Below are positions 1 through 10,900 of a stretch of DNA of 30,038 nt, piece after piece. The DNA lies in contig KN889979.1 in NCBI GenBank assembly GCA_000934455.1, forward strand, positions 17,947 to 47,984, written 5' to 3'. Source of the DNA: Apostichopus parvimensis (Eukaryota; Echinodermata; Holothuroidea; Aspidochirotida; Stichopodidae). Position numbers and translations under genes: made by a program. The notes under the pieces were generated by a model, which saw nothing but the letters and a program-made list of their open reading frames with translations, searched no databases and was not told the origin of the DNA. Numbering within the stretch: the stretch's first letter is position 1; the number at the start of each line of letters is the position of its first letter.

Positions 1-3000
1 AAGGAATTGTACTCTATGCAATATGTTAATTGTATACCTGAAATATATTTTGTATTCATTCAATATATGAAAATGAACCAAGAATTTAATAAAGTTGTAA
101 TGAAAACTGAAAATGTCAGGTTTTATGTATTCACACGTGTAGGTTAGTCAAATTGTAACCACAATTTAATCTTTAAAGAAAACAGCAAAAATTGCCATAA
201 GAAAACATAACCTTTGTATTTTGAGACGCTTTCGAATTTTGAGACAAATTTCAATGCATGCACGAAGTAACAGAATTTTTTCTTTGCTTCGAGCAGTTGC
301 AAATATGACTTTTGCAAATATAATTCTATTTTTTTTTTACTAATTTTCATATTTTGGCAGAATGTTACAAAACCATCTAAGAAATCACAAAGCTGAAGGA
401 CAGAACTAAACCACTGAGCAAAATCATTAAAAACAAAATTAATGCAAATTTATGCAAAATCATGATGGACCTGAAGGACAGGTGAAGATAAGACAGAAAC
501 CTCGCCATCCTCCTGACCAATAATTCTCAACATTTCCAACGGAAGAATGACAAGATTTGAAACACATCTTCCGACATCCTTTAACAGCTCCACATAGATA
601 CAATCAAAACTCAAGTAACCTTTGAACCCAGTGAATATGTAAATCAGTTTTGAAAATATAATGTAAAAGTTACTACTACTTGTAGAGTATTATACATTAG
701 CACCCTCCTGTGAGCTTCAGAAGTTCTCACTTTTTCTGCTTCACTTTGACCCTGCAAACGACAGTGCCCTGGCACAGCACCAACACTGAAGGTAGATTTA
801 AAGGCATTAAAGACTCGCCCCAAACCGCGTGTCGCCCTATGAAAAAAGTTAACTTTCCGTTGCTTGCAGGTAAAGTTTTTTTCTTGTCGCTACAAAATGC
901 AGACAGTAATGAAATGTGATACCTCGTTATCTTTAATCTGGACCTGAGATGTCCATCGCTGTATCGTTTGTACAGTGTTGTGGGTATTGACCGTATCTGC
1001 ATGTATTGACTGTACACTAGTGTCTAATTACCGACGGTAGCAAGCTGTGTGTGTATTTTCTGAGATCGATGGTGCCTAACACCTCTGTTACACCTCATTC
1101 GAAACTAGGTCAGATTACCGGCATGAGAAGTTTCTTTGTGCAAGAGTCTTCAACTCCCTTTAACTCGGAGTCTGCTGCATCTGAAATGATTTCTCCAATA
1201 ATGGCATCAATACAGTACTATTCAAATGAAGTCCCTTTAATGGACAGACAGACAGATACATGCATCATTGCACATCCTCCATAGAGAATAGAGAGTTAAA
1301 TTGGAGCTAACAACACATTGCAGGTAGAAGGACAGAAAATAACTGTTTCAACATTTATTTGCCACATTAATTTATTCATGTAAATTACAACTTTTATGAT
1401 ATTAATTAACTAAGTCTAAGCTTATGTTAGTTTATCATGTTTCAAAAATATGACAATGAAAATCTCTTGCACAACTCAGTACACTACTTTAACGAAACAA
1501 AATAATATTGCTAGGAGCGAGCAGCAGAACATATTTGTAGCTTCAGTAAGCTGTTTAGAAAGTTTGTAAAATGATAGCAAAACAAAGGCTAGCTTCAGGT
1601 CTCAAAATATGAGCTATTTTACTGGCTAGATGCCAGTGGATTTTGCCATTTGCCGTAGAAGAAAAAAAACACTGGCATTTTCTATGCCAGTAGACTTAAG
1701 AACATAAAACACATGATAAATCAGTTAACAATAGACTGTCGAATAATCTTCACATTTCCAGTACGTAGCAATAAACCTGGTATTTTCACTGCTTTATTTA
1801 TCAACACATTATTGGGCTGCTTGCAAATGCCTATACAGTGACTGATGCGTGTTGTAATTCAGGGGCTGAGAGTGACAACTTGGAAGGAAATAAGTATAGC
1901 GAACACTGCATTCCTAGGCAAATGCCAATGGAACCCTTCAAGAGGTTTATGTAAATAAAACAGTACAAAATGAAACCAAGCACAAGGATATCACATATTC
2001 TACTTGTAATTGCTAATTGCAACAGATGTTATGTTCTAAACATATGAAGCATTTGCAATGTACTGAAAAGACATGATCTTAACCCTAACATATAGTGGCA
2101 ACCCCACCCCCCCCCCAAAAAAATATGGCAGAACTTTCATATTCTAATTTTTGAGCCAATGTGACGATTTATTGTGTAGTTTCGTTTGTTTGAAATGCTC
2201 TCCAAATGCAGACATGCACACACACCTACAAGAGACCGACGGTACTAAGCTGTACTGCTATACAAATAAAAGTGATCTCTTTAAACTCTTGTCGTGCATG
2301 AACACTTTTCTTTTGCGAATGGAAAGTCTGCCAATTTCTTCTTACAGAATGTGTTCCTGCAACTTCTGGAACAAAGGTAACACCCTGCAACATCTAATAG
2401 CCTATGACCTTTAAGACAAGTACGTCGATGGTGTAGAGACCAACATTTTTCCTTCTTCGGTAGTTTTAATATCTTGGTTTAAGAAAAATATGAAGACAAT
2501 TATGTCATAGCAACAGATGGCAGCAGGAAATACTGAGGAGCACTAATCACTGGTTACCAATGTCCAGGCTGAATTGGGTCATTAACGGTAGATGTCTAGG
2601 GTTCTGATGGATCCTGATTACGAGTTGCAGAACTGGTGTATCAAAGTTTGATTGGTGCTGGTTGAAAAGACTGAGTGAGTGTCCGAGTACTGACCACCAC
2701 AGCTACTGTACGTCAATGGTCCACATCAATATAAGGCTGCTAACCTTGTTTCATTTAATACCCAACATTTATTAAACGACCACATTCAATGGCATATCCA
2801 GGATTTCAAGATAAAGCAGGCTGGTGAATAAAATATATGCACCTTCCTCCCTTCAAAAGACAACACCGGTAAAATGAGAGGAATGCCTTTGTGTGAAACA
2901 TGCTAAATAAATGTTATGTATCTAGGTTTGAGCAAAACTATATTTACAGCTAATTCTTAGTCCCCAAACATCTGTGCCCTTCTCTAAATCCGCAACCCTT

Positions 3001-3626
3001 TATTTATATACTACCAGATCACCGTGAATAACGTGTGCGAGATTTGAAATCCTTTATACTGTACTTCCTTTTTTAACTTGTGAACAGCAATTAGTCCCAG
3101 ATACTGATCAGAAGGAAACCTTCAGCTGTAATTCTCATTTACGAAGCAGTCCCTAGTGAATCCGCTCTGAAAGTTATCCCACCGAAAGAGTTGATATTTC
3201 TTTTGTGACAATTAACAGTATCTCTCATCTTTATATAAATATTGGTTTGGGTCGATTGCAAACAACCAGCTCTGCTTTTCACATCAGTCACCCCCAAAAA
3301 AAATTAACCAAGGTCATACTTACATATTTCATAACTGTTCCCATAAATTTAAATTGTTTCCTCACAGTATGATAAACATCTTAAAGCAACTGTCTGTCTG
3401 TAGTCTAAGGCAAAACTAGAACTTATACATATAAACATTATACCAATGGTGGTTTATTTGATAATGAAATTAAGAAGTAGACCAATTTGGAAGTTCTCCT
3501 GTTGTTTCTGCATGAATTGATGTATAATTATTAACAGGGGTGGTTAGTTCTATATTCCCCCCCCCCCCTAGTATGTTGATTATTACATGAAGACCCTATA
3601 AAAAGCATGGGAGGAGGAGAGGAACT
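1..3626. other. Non-coding stretch, probable 3' flank of ZC3H10-like A
   Basis: I find no convincing gene here. Open frames are short (under 100 codons), lack recognisable domains and are what AT-rich DNA gives by chance. The right end is presumably the 3' UTR and flank of the minus-strand gene that stops at 3627. A minus-strand AATAAA lies at 3453-3458 (TTTATT on plus), about 170 bases after the stop, with a second at 3000-3005. Homopolymer runs include C10A7 at 2107-2123 and C12 at 3557-3568. An 8-base inverted repeat (TGTACAGT/ACTGTACA) sits at 969-976 and 1009-1016. A weak possible terminal exon on the minus strand (1110-1217) is discussed under findings. Confidence 0.5.
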
Positions 3627-4763
3627 CTACGGTCCCAGCCGATTGGGAGTTGGAACATTGACCGTTGCAACATTAGGCACTGTAACCGTGGCAACATTTC
3701 TCAGAGTAGGGAGAGGATACGTCATTAGTGAGGAGGTTACACAGACAGAGGGTGGCACAGAAGAGTGGGAGGGAACCTGTGGGGACATAACAGAGGGTAG
3801 GGAAGCTGTGGGGATGCCCCCTGCTGAAGCAATAGAGACTGGCAAGCCTTGCAGCTCTGCTGTTATGACCTGTGCTGTAGGGTTGGCTGTGGCGACCTGA
3901 GCGGCCGTCGGTGCAGCGGCAGGCACGCGGGCGGGGTAAGGGACTACCCCTGCTGTTGCAGCAGTCAAGTGCACCTGTGCTGGGGTGATGGTCGAAGTCG
4001 ACCTGACCAGGTGCGACTCTGCAAGTAACACAGCGGACACGTCACTCTTGATGGTCCGGAGGCGGGCATTCTGCTCCAGGAGTACCTCGTTGGTCGCCGT
4101 CAGGTCATCCACCTGCTTCCTGAGGTCCTCCAGCTTGCGGTGAAGCCTCAGGTTCTCCTCTTCGTAGTCTCGGATGGAGCGGGTCGTCCGTGGGATCTCG
4201 TAGTAGATGCTGCCACCGCTGGCATACTCATCCAGACGGCTCTGCCTGGAGTAGAATGGCAGCTCTGAGGTTATTCGCCTCCGTGCGATGTCATGGCTGT
4301 ATTCGTCGAACGGTGAGCTCTCTCGCGGTGAGTCACGTGAGGATTTGATCCGGGTCTCCTGCTGGTAAGATGAGCTGCCACTGCGCCTCCGGTCCTCGTA
4401 CTCGATGTCCCCGATGCTACGATGGCGGTATTTACATTTCATCCCCCGCTTGCACTGTCCGCTCAGAAAGTCCTTGCAGAGGGGGATCTGACGGTCGCTC
4501 TTGGCACTCCAACTCTCCGGGGAGGCCTCCCTCTCGAGTGACCGGGGCAGATGACCGGTCTCCTTGTAATAGTCTTCGGCTTCTGCCGAGCAGTGTATGA
4601 ACTTGCAATTGACTCGATGGCAAAAGCTGTTCTGATAGTCACGACAGAACTGGTACATTTTGTCTGTGCCTCGGGGGTGCCTGAACTTGCAGCTGCTGCC
4701 GCGGGTGCAAGCCTTGCGCAAATAGTCTCTGCAGATTTCCTCACTATTCTCGTGGTCACTCAT
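3627..4763 (-). CDS. ZC3H10: ZC3H10-like CCCH zinc-finger protein, paralogue A (378 aa)
   Basis: Single-exon coding region. Three CCCH fingers are visible: residues 11-29 (C-x7-C-x5-C-x3-H), 40-57 (C-x7-C-x4-C-x3-H) and 96-114 (C-x7-C-x5-C-x3-H). All cysteines and histidines are present, and the shorter middle finger matches ZC3H10 spacing. A charged, Ser-rich linker follows. A leucine-rich coiled coil at about 198-240 carries the family signature LTATNEVLLEQNARLR. The tail (about 255-378) is low-complexity Ala/Pro/Thr/Val, as in vertebrate ZC3H10, whose length I recall as somewhat over 400 aa. Known for the family: nuclear nucleic-acid binding, with mammalian reports on microRNA processing and on mitochondrial and thermogenic gene control. 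The start is secure because an in-frame TGA lies 7 codons upstream with no intervening ATG. The gene lies downstream of, and parallel to, paralogue B. Function in this organism is inferred. Confidence 0.93.
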   Translation of the reverse strand: MSDHENSEEICRDYLRKACTRGSSCKFRHPRGTDKMYQFCRDYQNSFCHRVNCKFIHCSAEAEDYYKETGHLPRSLEREASPESWSAKSDRQIPLCKDFLSGQCKRGMKCKYRHRSIGDIEYEDRRRSGSSSYQQETRIKSSRDSPRESSPFDEYSHDIARRRITSELPFYSRQSRLDEYASGGSIYYEIPRTTRSIRDYEEENLRLHRKLEDLRKQVDDLTATNEVLLEQNARLRTIKSDVSAVLLAESHLVRSTSTITPAQVHLTAATAGVVPYPARVPAAAPTAAQVATANPTAQVITAELQGLPVSIASAGGIPTASLPSVMSPQVPSHSSVPPSVCVTSSLMTYPLPTLRNVATVTVPNVATVNVPTPNRLGP

Positions 4764-4804
4764 GCTGCTGCAGCTGCTGCGTCAGTGCTAAAATGTGGCT
4801 GCAT
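4760..4804 (-). other. Upstream ORF overlapping the start of ZC3H10-like A
   Basis: A 14-codon reading frame (ATG at 4804-4802) ends in a TGA that shares bases with the main start codon (ATGA overlap, main ATG 4763-4761). A second short frame, 18 codons, runs 4844-4788; its ATG is the first base of the putative exon behind the acceptor at 4845-4846. If the transcript includes this leader, scanning ribosomes meet two AUGs first, and the ATGA arrangement would favour reinitiation on the main frame. The sequence shows the frames; their use is inference. Confidence 0.4.
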
Positions 4805-4844
4805 TGTGCGAGGCGTGGCGGCAGAGTGCAACGGAAACAAGCAT

Positions 4845-4846
4845 CT
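4845..4846 (-). promoter_or_regulatory. Candidate 5' UTR splice acceptor of ZC3H10-like A
   Basis: On the minus strand a pyrimidine-rich stretch ends in ACCAACAG immediately before 4844, with an A-rich branch-point-like segment upstream. This would give a leader exon portion of 81 bases before the ATG at 4763. Paralogue B has a comparable acceptor 25 bases before its ATG, which supports an ancestral 5' UTR intron. No matching donor exon was identified. Confidence 0.45.
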
Positions 4847-5002
4847 GTTGGTCAAGAATAAAACCTAATTAATGACATAAATTTACGACAGCAAAAATAA
4901 GAATTTAAGACTCACCACCAAAAGACACACAAGCTTGCAGGTTTTGGCTTTGATCCATTCAGAGATGAAATCGACCCCCTCTTTTTTTTGTGGTCTCTCA
5001 TG

Positions 5003-5035
5003 CCTCTGTCATGTGTCTGTCATGTCTCTGTCATG
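5003..5035. repeat. Minisatellite, three 11-bp units
   Basis: Three consecutive 11-base units share the core TCTGTCATG and differ only in their first two bases (CC, TG, TC). A related TCTCATG precedes them. Short tandem array with no evident function. Confidence 0.8.
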
Positions 5036-5167
5036 CTAAAACAACAATCAAAGCACTCATTACAAAAGTGGATGAAAAACTTATCGGGAAAATTGTATAC
5101 AAAACTTGGAAAAGATCAAAGCGTTTTTTTTTTTTATTTTGGGGTACAAGGGATTGATTCAAAGGTC

Positions 5168-5193
5168 ATTGGTTCAAATCCAATCCTGGCCAA
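5168..5193 (+). repeat. tRNA-like T-arm, likely remnant of a tRNA-derived SINE or pseudogene
   Basis: ATTGG / CCAAT form a perfect 5-bp stem around the 7-base loop TTCAAAT. The Pol III B-box GGTTCAAATCC is intact and is followed by CCTGGCCA, which resembles the 3' side of an acceptor stem. The matching 5' acceptor strand and a proper anticodon arm are missing, so this is not a functional tRNA. A very weak A-box-like GATCAAAGCG lies about 55 bases upstream, before a T11 run. Confidence 0.45.
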
Positions 5194-6044
5194 CACTTTC
5201 GTTGCTCCTTTCTCAAAGTGTTTCCAACTGCAAATTCTTCGTTTGAAGATGGAAGTATATGTTGTGAAAGTTTGGAAGTGAATGAGTTAGGTAGTGTGAA
5301 GGCTGTGTAGGGAAAAGGTCATTTCAATGAGATAAACAGATGCTACTGATGACAATTTGGAACTGAATTTTTTTCTTTTTTAAACCAGATTCTACCATCA
5401 AGAATCACCAGTTCAAGAACTCAAAAAGATTCATTAACCCAGCTAATAATTTAATAATTTGACAAACTGGCACAACTTTTATTACCTTTCCAGCTACAAG
5501 CTTACACATGTATGATAACCTTTTCAGTGTAATTGTGTTAGATCTTTGGAAGATGGGTAGGGGGAAGGGATCAAATGTTTCCAAGGAACAGTCAGTCATT
5601 TTCTTGATACGCTAATTCTTTCAGCAGTGACTGACTTCACAGAGTTTCTACAGAGTCACGGGGTACTCTACGTGTACACAGTCGTCCCATTGTTGGTTGT
5701 GTAGTAAGCTACGGCAACCGTATTATCCGTTCTTCGTCTCCGAGATGCATCGTAGGAGATGGAATGTACATTTCCACCAAAAATATGAAAAAGAGAACAT
5801 TTCGACATAATATACAACGAGCAGTAGAACAAGAAGAGGAGAGTGACAAGGAATGGAGGGAGGGAGGGGGAAAAACATGGAAATTATAGAGAAACAAAAA
5901 CAGTTGTTCCATTTCAGGAAATTAAAAAACATTTATTCACGACCAAAATTAGGAACCAATCCAAAGAATCTACTACTGCGTTTACTGAATCAAAAGGAAG
6001 ATCAATATATAGAAAATGTTTGTACTGTAGCTGTCAACCGATAC

Positions 6045-6079
6045 TTTTTTTTTTTGGGGAAAAAAAAAAAAAAAAAAAA
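6045..6079. repeat. T11-GGGG-A20 homopolymer palindrome
   Basis: Eleven T, four G and twenty A in direct succession form an inverted repeat with a GGGG loop. It could be back-to-back oligo(dT)/oligo(dA) tails of retroposed fragments, a local hairpin, or a sequencing/assembly compromise at a homopolymer. Confidence 0.7.
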
Positions 6080-7173
6080 CCACAGTAAAATCTTAAAAAT
6101 GCAAACTTTTCCAGGATTATTTATGATTGTTAAAGTCTCGGTACTCTCCTTCTCGATGGTTGGAAAAAACAGCAATTTAAGTCCTTGCAAAGGAATGATA
6201 AAGAGAACAATGGTATAAAAACTACATTAAATCAAAACTGTACAATCTTATGTTATTTGTCTAAGCAATGTGAGATCAAAGTTTAAGTCGGGACGGAGGG
6301 TCCTTTTACAAATGCCAACTTTCGCTTAAATTGCGTTATTTTGAAAATGGTTTCTTCAGGAATGCTCGTTATATAACAGCTGATATTTAATCAAGGGAAT
6401 TGAATGTTGGCAGACATTTTTCATGAATGGGATATTTATTAAGACGGCAACAATCCACAGAAGAAAAAAGAAAAAAAAAATGCATGTTGTTTTGTACATT
6501 TCAGACCTAAAACATGTCAAAGATTAATCAACAAGATTTCATGAAATAGAAAGTAAAGCAAAAATTTGTCAAGAGGATATAAAACATGACCCAGTGCGAT
6601 CAGTTTCAAGATGTAAACCTGACACAGATAACACTGTCTCCAAAACAACCTTAAATAGAGTTAGCTGGTAAGATACTGCGATTTAAACTAACATAACATA
6701 ACTGTTGTCGCTGCAGTTGGTTTTCCACAGTCTGATAGGATAATATATAAACTTTACTGCATTGTAAGATACAATCGCTTCATTTTGGCAGAAAAGCAAA
6801 AGATTTTAAATTGTAGGCAAATGGCATGTGCGACCTGCATCGACAGTGAAACTTGTCTACACAGGTACTATATACATTCATCATTAAGATAATTGCTATC
6901 ATTAATCTGTCCATGTACAATGTTATTATAAAGTCATGAGAACGCCGCTCCGATTGAAGGAGTAGTGAATACAGACTACTGTTGCATCTACCAGCAGCTA
7001 ACTAAGCAGATCAAAATGCATACACAGTTCAGCATGGTCAAGCAGCAGCATCCCATCTTAACGACCCATTTTAACGAAGCACATCTTTCTGAGAGAGCAA
7101 CTAAGAAAAGTTAAAAGGAAGTGACTCCCCTTATTTACAGGGGTGGGGTAGGGGGGGTCTAAATGTTCCCAAT

Positions 7174-7944
7174 TTACTGTCCAACCATCGCAAGCTGCAC
7201 TTGCGCCACTTCCGTTTTGCCCGTTCTAAGCTGTGCGTTCTGCTGCAAGAGAACCTCGTTGGTCGCGGTGAGATCATCCACTTGTTTGCGCAGCAAGTCA
7301 ACCTTCTGTCTCAGCCTGGCGTTATCATCTTCTAAGTCGCGGATGGAGCTAGAGCGGCCGTTTTCAAAATCGAGATAGCTCGATCCCTCGTATGAAGAAG
7401 GTCTTCCGTAGCGAGAGTAAGCACGGAGGACATCCAAACTCTGAAGCCGTCTGGATCTGTCAAATTCATACTGAAAGTCGTCCGGAGGACCCCAACCACC
7501 CCGACCCCCCCGTACGGGACCCTCCCGCATACGTTCATAATCCAAATCTCCCTGACTCTGGTGGCGGAACTTGCAACCTGCACCTCGGGTGCACTTCCCA
7601 TTCAGAAAGTCGCGGCACAGCCCTATATCCCCAGTGCTGGGCTGCCGGCCTCTATTACTGGAGCCTCTGCTTCCTATGTCATCGGCGCTGGAAGGGAGGT
7701 TGCCATTCTCCAGGTAATGGGATTCTTCGTCACGCGTGCAGTGGATGAACCTGCAGTTACGGCGCCGGCATATTGAATTTTGAAAGTCATGACAAAACTC
7801 CAACTTCTTTTCGGCGTTATCGGGATGAAGGAACTTGCAATTTTTGCCACGGTTGCAGACTTTTCGCAGGAAATCGCGGCAGACGTCGCCCTTTTGCTGC
7901 CCGCCAGCATTGATATTATACTTATCCTCATTTGCAGAATCCAT
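7174..7944 (-). CDS. ZC3H10-like CCCH zinc-finger protein, paralogue B (256 aa, short tail)
   Basis: Single-exon coding region, paralogue of A. Three complete fingers lie at residues 22-40 (C-x7-C-x5-C-x3-H), 51-68 (C-x7-C-x4-C-x3-H) and 110-128 (C-x7-C-x5-C-x3-H). A Gly/Arg-rich stretch with an RGGRGG-type patch follows at about 143-150. The coiled coil at about 200-240 carries LTATNEVLLQQNAQLR, nearly identical to A. The protein stops 16 residues after the coil, so the Ala/Pro tail of A and of vertebrate ZC3H10 is absent. The start sits in a strong context (ACCATGG), with an in-frame TGA 4 codons upstream. Fingers and linkers differ from A at many positions, so the pair is not recent. It lies 5' of A on the same strand, with 2.4 kb between the two coding regions. 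The nucleic-acid-binding role is family-based inference; I cannot say which copy is the direct ZC3H10 orthologue. Confidence 0.92.
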   Translation of the reverse strand: MDSANEDKYNINAGGQQKGDVCRDFLRKVCNRGKNCKFLHPDNAEKKLEFCHDFQNSICRRRNCRFIHCTRDEESHYLENGNLPSSADDIGSRGSSNRGRQPSTGDIGLCRDFLNGKCTRGAGCKFRHQSQGDLDYERMREGPVRGGRGGWGPPDDFQYEFDRSRRLQSLDVLRAYSRYGRPSSYEGSSYLDFENGRSSSIRDLEDDNARLRQKVDLLRKQVDDLTATNEVLLQQNAQLRTGKTEVAQVQLAMVGQ

Positions 7945-7969
7945 GGTGTAAAGGCGTCAGCGCACTTTT

Positions 7970-7971
7970 CT
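7970..7971 (-). promoter_or_regulatory. Candidate 5' UTR splice acceptor of ZC3H10-like B
   Basis: The minus strand reads a T-rich tract (ATCTTATTTTTCTCGCAACAG) directly before 7969. This is a good 3' splice site, leaving 25 leader bases before the ATG at 7944. The candidate exon 8574-8710 has a good donor, but joining it here would put a stop after a few codons. It is therefore either leader sequence or belongs elsewhere. Confidence 0.5.
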
Positions 7972-10900
7972 GTTGCGAGAAAAATAAGATGCTCCAATGA
8001 ATCAATCCTTTTAATTTTTTTTTTGCTCCAACAGCTAAAGAAACTTATTTGCAAGCATTTCGTATCTATCTATCACACAAGATTCGCAGACCTTCAATTC
8101 TGTGAACGGATCGATGAGAGATTATCTGTCACATTTTGCAGACTGCTTTCTAAGAGCGACATATTTGTGAACAATGGCATTTCGCATCTGTGAGGTGATC
8201 AGCTATGTTTCTCACACAAATCCTTACATATACCACTGGTGCTCGCATCAATGTAAATTAATCATCGAAAATATATGCAACGTACAGCCGCTTTATTCTC
8301 ACATGGGTGTTCAGCCTTTGCCAACAACAGCAATGAACAACGGCCAAGCTCACATGACAACTTGCACTATCCCAATTGCTGCGCACTGATAAAAACCTTG
8401 CTTAATTCAAGTTTAGCAACCACACACAACCCACAATTGTGAGTTCTCTTGACAGTTTTTTTTTTAATCATAGCAAACAACACCTTCCCAAATGGCATTT
8501 CGTGAAAACACAGTCAACTGTGACAGACTATTCCATTGGTATCAGAAACTACAGGGTGACCTAGCAACCTTACCCGTAAACCTTACAACGTAGAGCACTC
8601 AGTTCGACTTCTCTGCTAACAAGATCAGCGATGTTGTCTCCCCGGTCATTAAAACAGCACTTTAAAGTATGCTGCAATATGAGTTGATACAGATCTGTTG
8701 GTTCCTCAACCTATAACCAAAGAAATGAGAATTGATTTTTTAATGGGACTTAAAACCATCTATCCATCCATCATTGTGATAGAGATATTAATGCACTATG
8801 TAGCTGAGAGATATGATGGTATGTCCCAAGCCTAGATACATACACACAATTCAGAATCGGCAACATATCAACATACCATAAAATCAATACCGATAATACT
8901 GTAAGACATCCCAATTTTTGCAGCAACATTTTTCATTCATTTAAAATGGCCTAAATATTTTTTGTGAAAAAATTTAACTTTGTAGGGGAAAAAATGCCTG
9001 TGTTCCATCTCTCATCCAATCTTTTTACAGCTCAAAACCAAGGAACAAATGCCTAAATATTAACATGGAGGAAGGTGGGAAAACATTCATGAAGACACTC
9101 TTGAAAAGTGTGCTGGTCATTTTTTAATCTTTTCTATATGCAGCTCTAAGGTTTTACGCTATACATTTTTAGAATTGCATCGCAAGTGCCGAAAAGTGCG
9201 TCACATTTTACCATGCAATACCGGCTACATTGAACGCTGGATAGTTTCCCCTTTCCAGTTATTTATTTCATGACTGATTACTACCAGTGATGTTTAGGCG
9301 GGTAGAGTGGCAGTGTGGTGGTAGTATGCATCTTTTTCGCTGTGTGTACAAGGCTAGCGCAGTTTTGTGCGTACAGTTTAACAAGTTGTTAAAAACTTTT
9401 AGAAATACAGTTGTATTCTTGAAGTTGTATTCGTCTAATGACAGTGTTAACGTTGGAGAGGAGCAAAATACAATGAGGAATCTTGGTCATTGAATCTTTC
9501 GGTTTGACCCTGTACACAATGATTAGTAAACAGGTGTTTATGTTAAAAGTCTGCCATATTTTTGTAATTTTGCGCAAACAATAGTACACAGAAGGGGACA
9601 TTTCCAAAAATATAGTGAGCATTTAACAAATTAACTGTGATTGGTTGTTATGGACTTGTGTTAAATTATAAGATGGGGGTGTTATGTTGTATTTTTCTTG
9701 AAATTCTCCTCTCTTCCAACCCACGGACAACCGCTCTGAGAAGGTGCGGGGGAAAACTAGGTTTCCTGCGATGAGAGCTATGTGGTATTGTAGAGTGTAC
9801 ATATATGATTATGATTATGATGTAGTCATCATGTGGTAATGACACTTGACAGTACAGTGTTCATGTACAGTCGGCAATGGTTTATGTTATCGGTATGTTT
9901 GTGTCTACCGGTCTTTCTGTATATCGGTAATATGCAGAGAGCAATACCGTCGGTATGACTACGATAACAATACTGACAAGACTATCATCGAATATATCGG
10001 TATACAGCCGGACCTCACCTACAAAGGCTACATAGAACTTAAGTTAGAAGCTTAGGCCTACCCTTTACTATCAGTGTATCACATGCACATTCGTGGGGCG
10101 CCTGCGCTAACGACTAAAAAAAGTGACGGTAACTTAGGCCGAACATCATATAATATAACATATTAACATGTCAATGCTTACGCAAAGAACATTAATAAAT
10201 CTTTACTATGTTTCTACGTATTACTAAACCGATGCAGCACTTTAACATATGCACACGAACATTCCAAAGTTTTGGTCTACAAACCTTTTTCTTTCACGCC
10301 TGTATATAGCACAGCGACTTCCTCGGTTGTGTTTAGAAAAGAGCTGCCGTTGGTCAGATAGACGATTATTTATAACAAATCGAAAATCTTATGGCATATT
10401 TTCCCAATTAAAAAATAAAAAATCAATTGAAAATATTTAAATATTTATTTACATTATTTTTAAAACTGTAGTACTGAAGAAATATGTTAACACTATACTT
10501 TTTACAGACTCTATCTAGAGGGGAATCATGTTTTTAAGCGTGCATGATCACGACCTGAGAAGCAAGGCACGCCAAAATAGATCAGTGGGATTAACCACAG
10601 AAATAGTACAGTGACTGTAGCAGGAAATTTCTTTGGTAGCACACACGCCACACGTAAAGCGAAATGTCCGTGACGTCACTACAGCTTAGACGTATAATAC
10701 GTATAATATGTGGCGCTATTAAGGATTTTGAACTTCAGAGCGGTACAGAAAGGGAGTAAGAGGTGGAAAGAGGAGGCTCTGAGGCACATGGCAAATGTTA
10801 TATCTCGCTCTATATCACACATGCATGATATGCACCGGACGCTGTGTGACAGTAGCTTTAAAAATGACACAAACCAAACCATCTTCTTTAGCTAAGTGAT

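Larger units (their letters stand above)
4870..7173. other. Spacer between the two ZC3H10-like genes
   Basis: No gene is supported here. It should contain the promoter and leader exon(s) of paralogue A and the 3' UTR of paralogue B. A minus-strand AATAAA lies at 6435-6440 (TTTATT on plus), about 735 bases after the stop of B, and another near 5930. Repeats within the spacer are listed separately. The plus-strand open frames around 5850-6220 run through the poly-A tract, are Lys-rich and are not credible genes. Confidence 0.5.

Noticed and set aside
3607-3900. A 97-codon plus-strand frame opposite ZC3H10-like A.
   Set aside because: It is the antisense shadow of the Ala/Pro/Val-coding tail of A.
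5843-6218. Plus-strand open frames of 81 and 121 codons.
   Set aside because: They run through the poly-A tract (hence a Lys run), have no family features and lack a coding signal.
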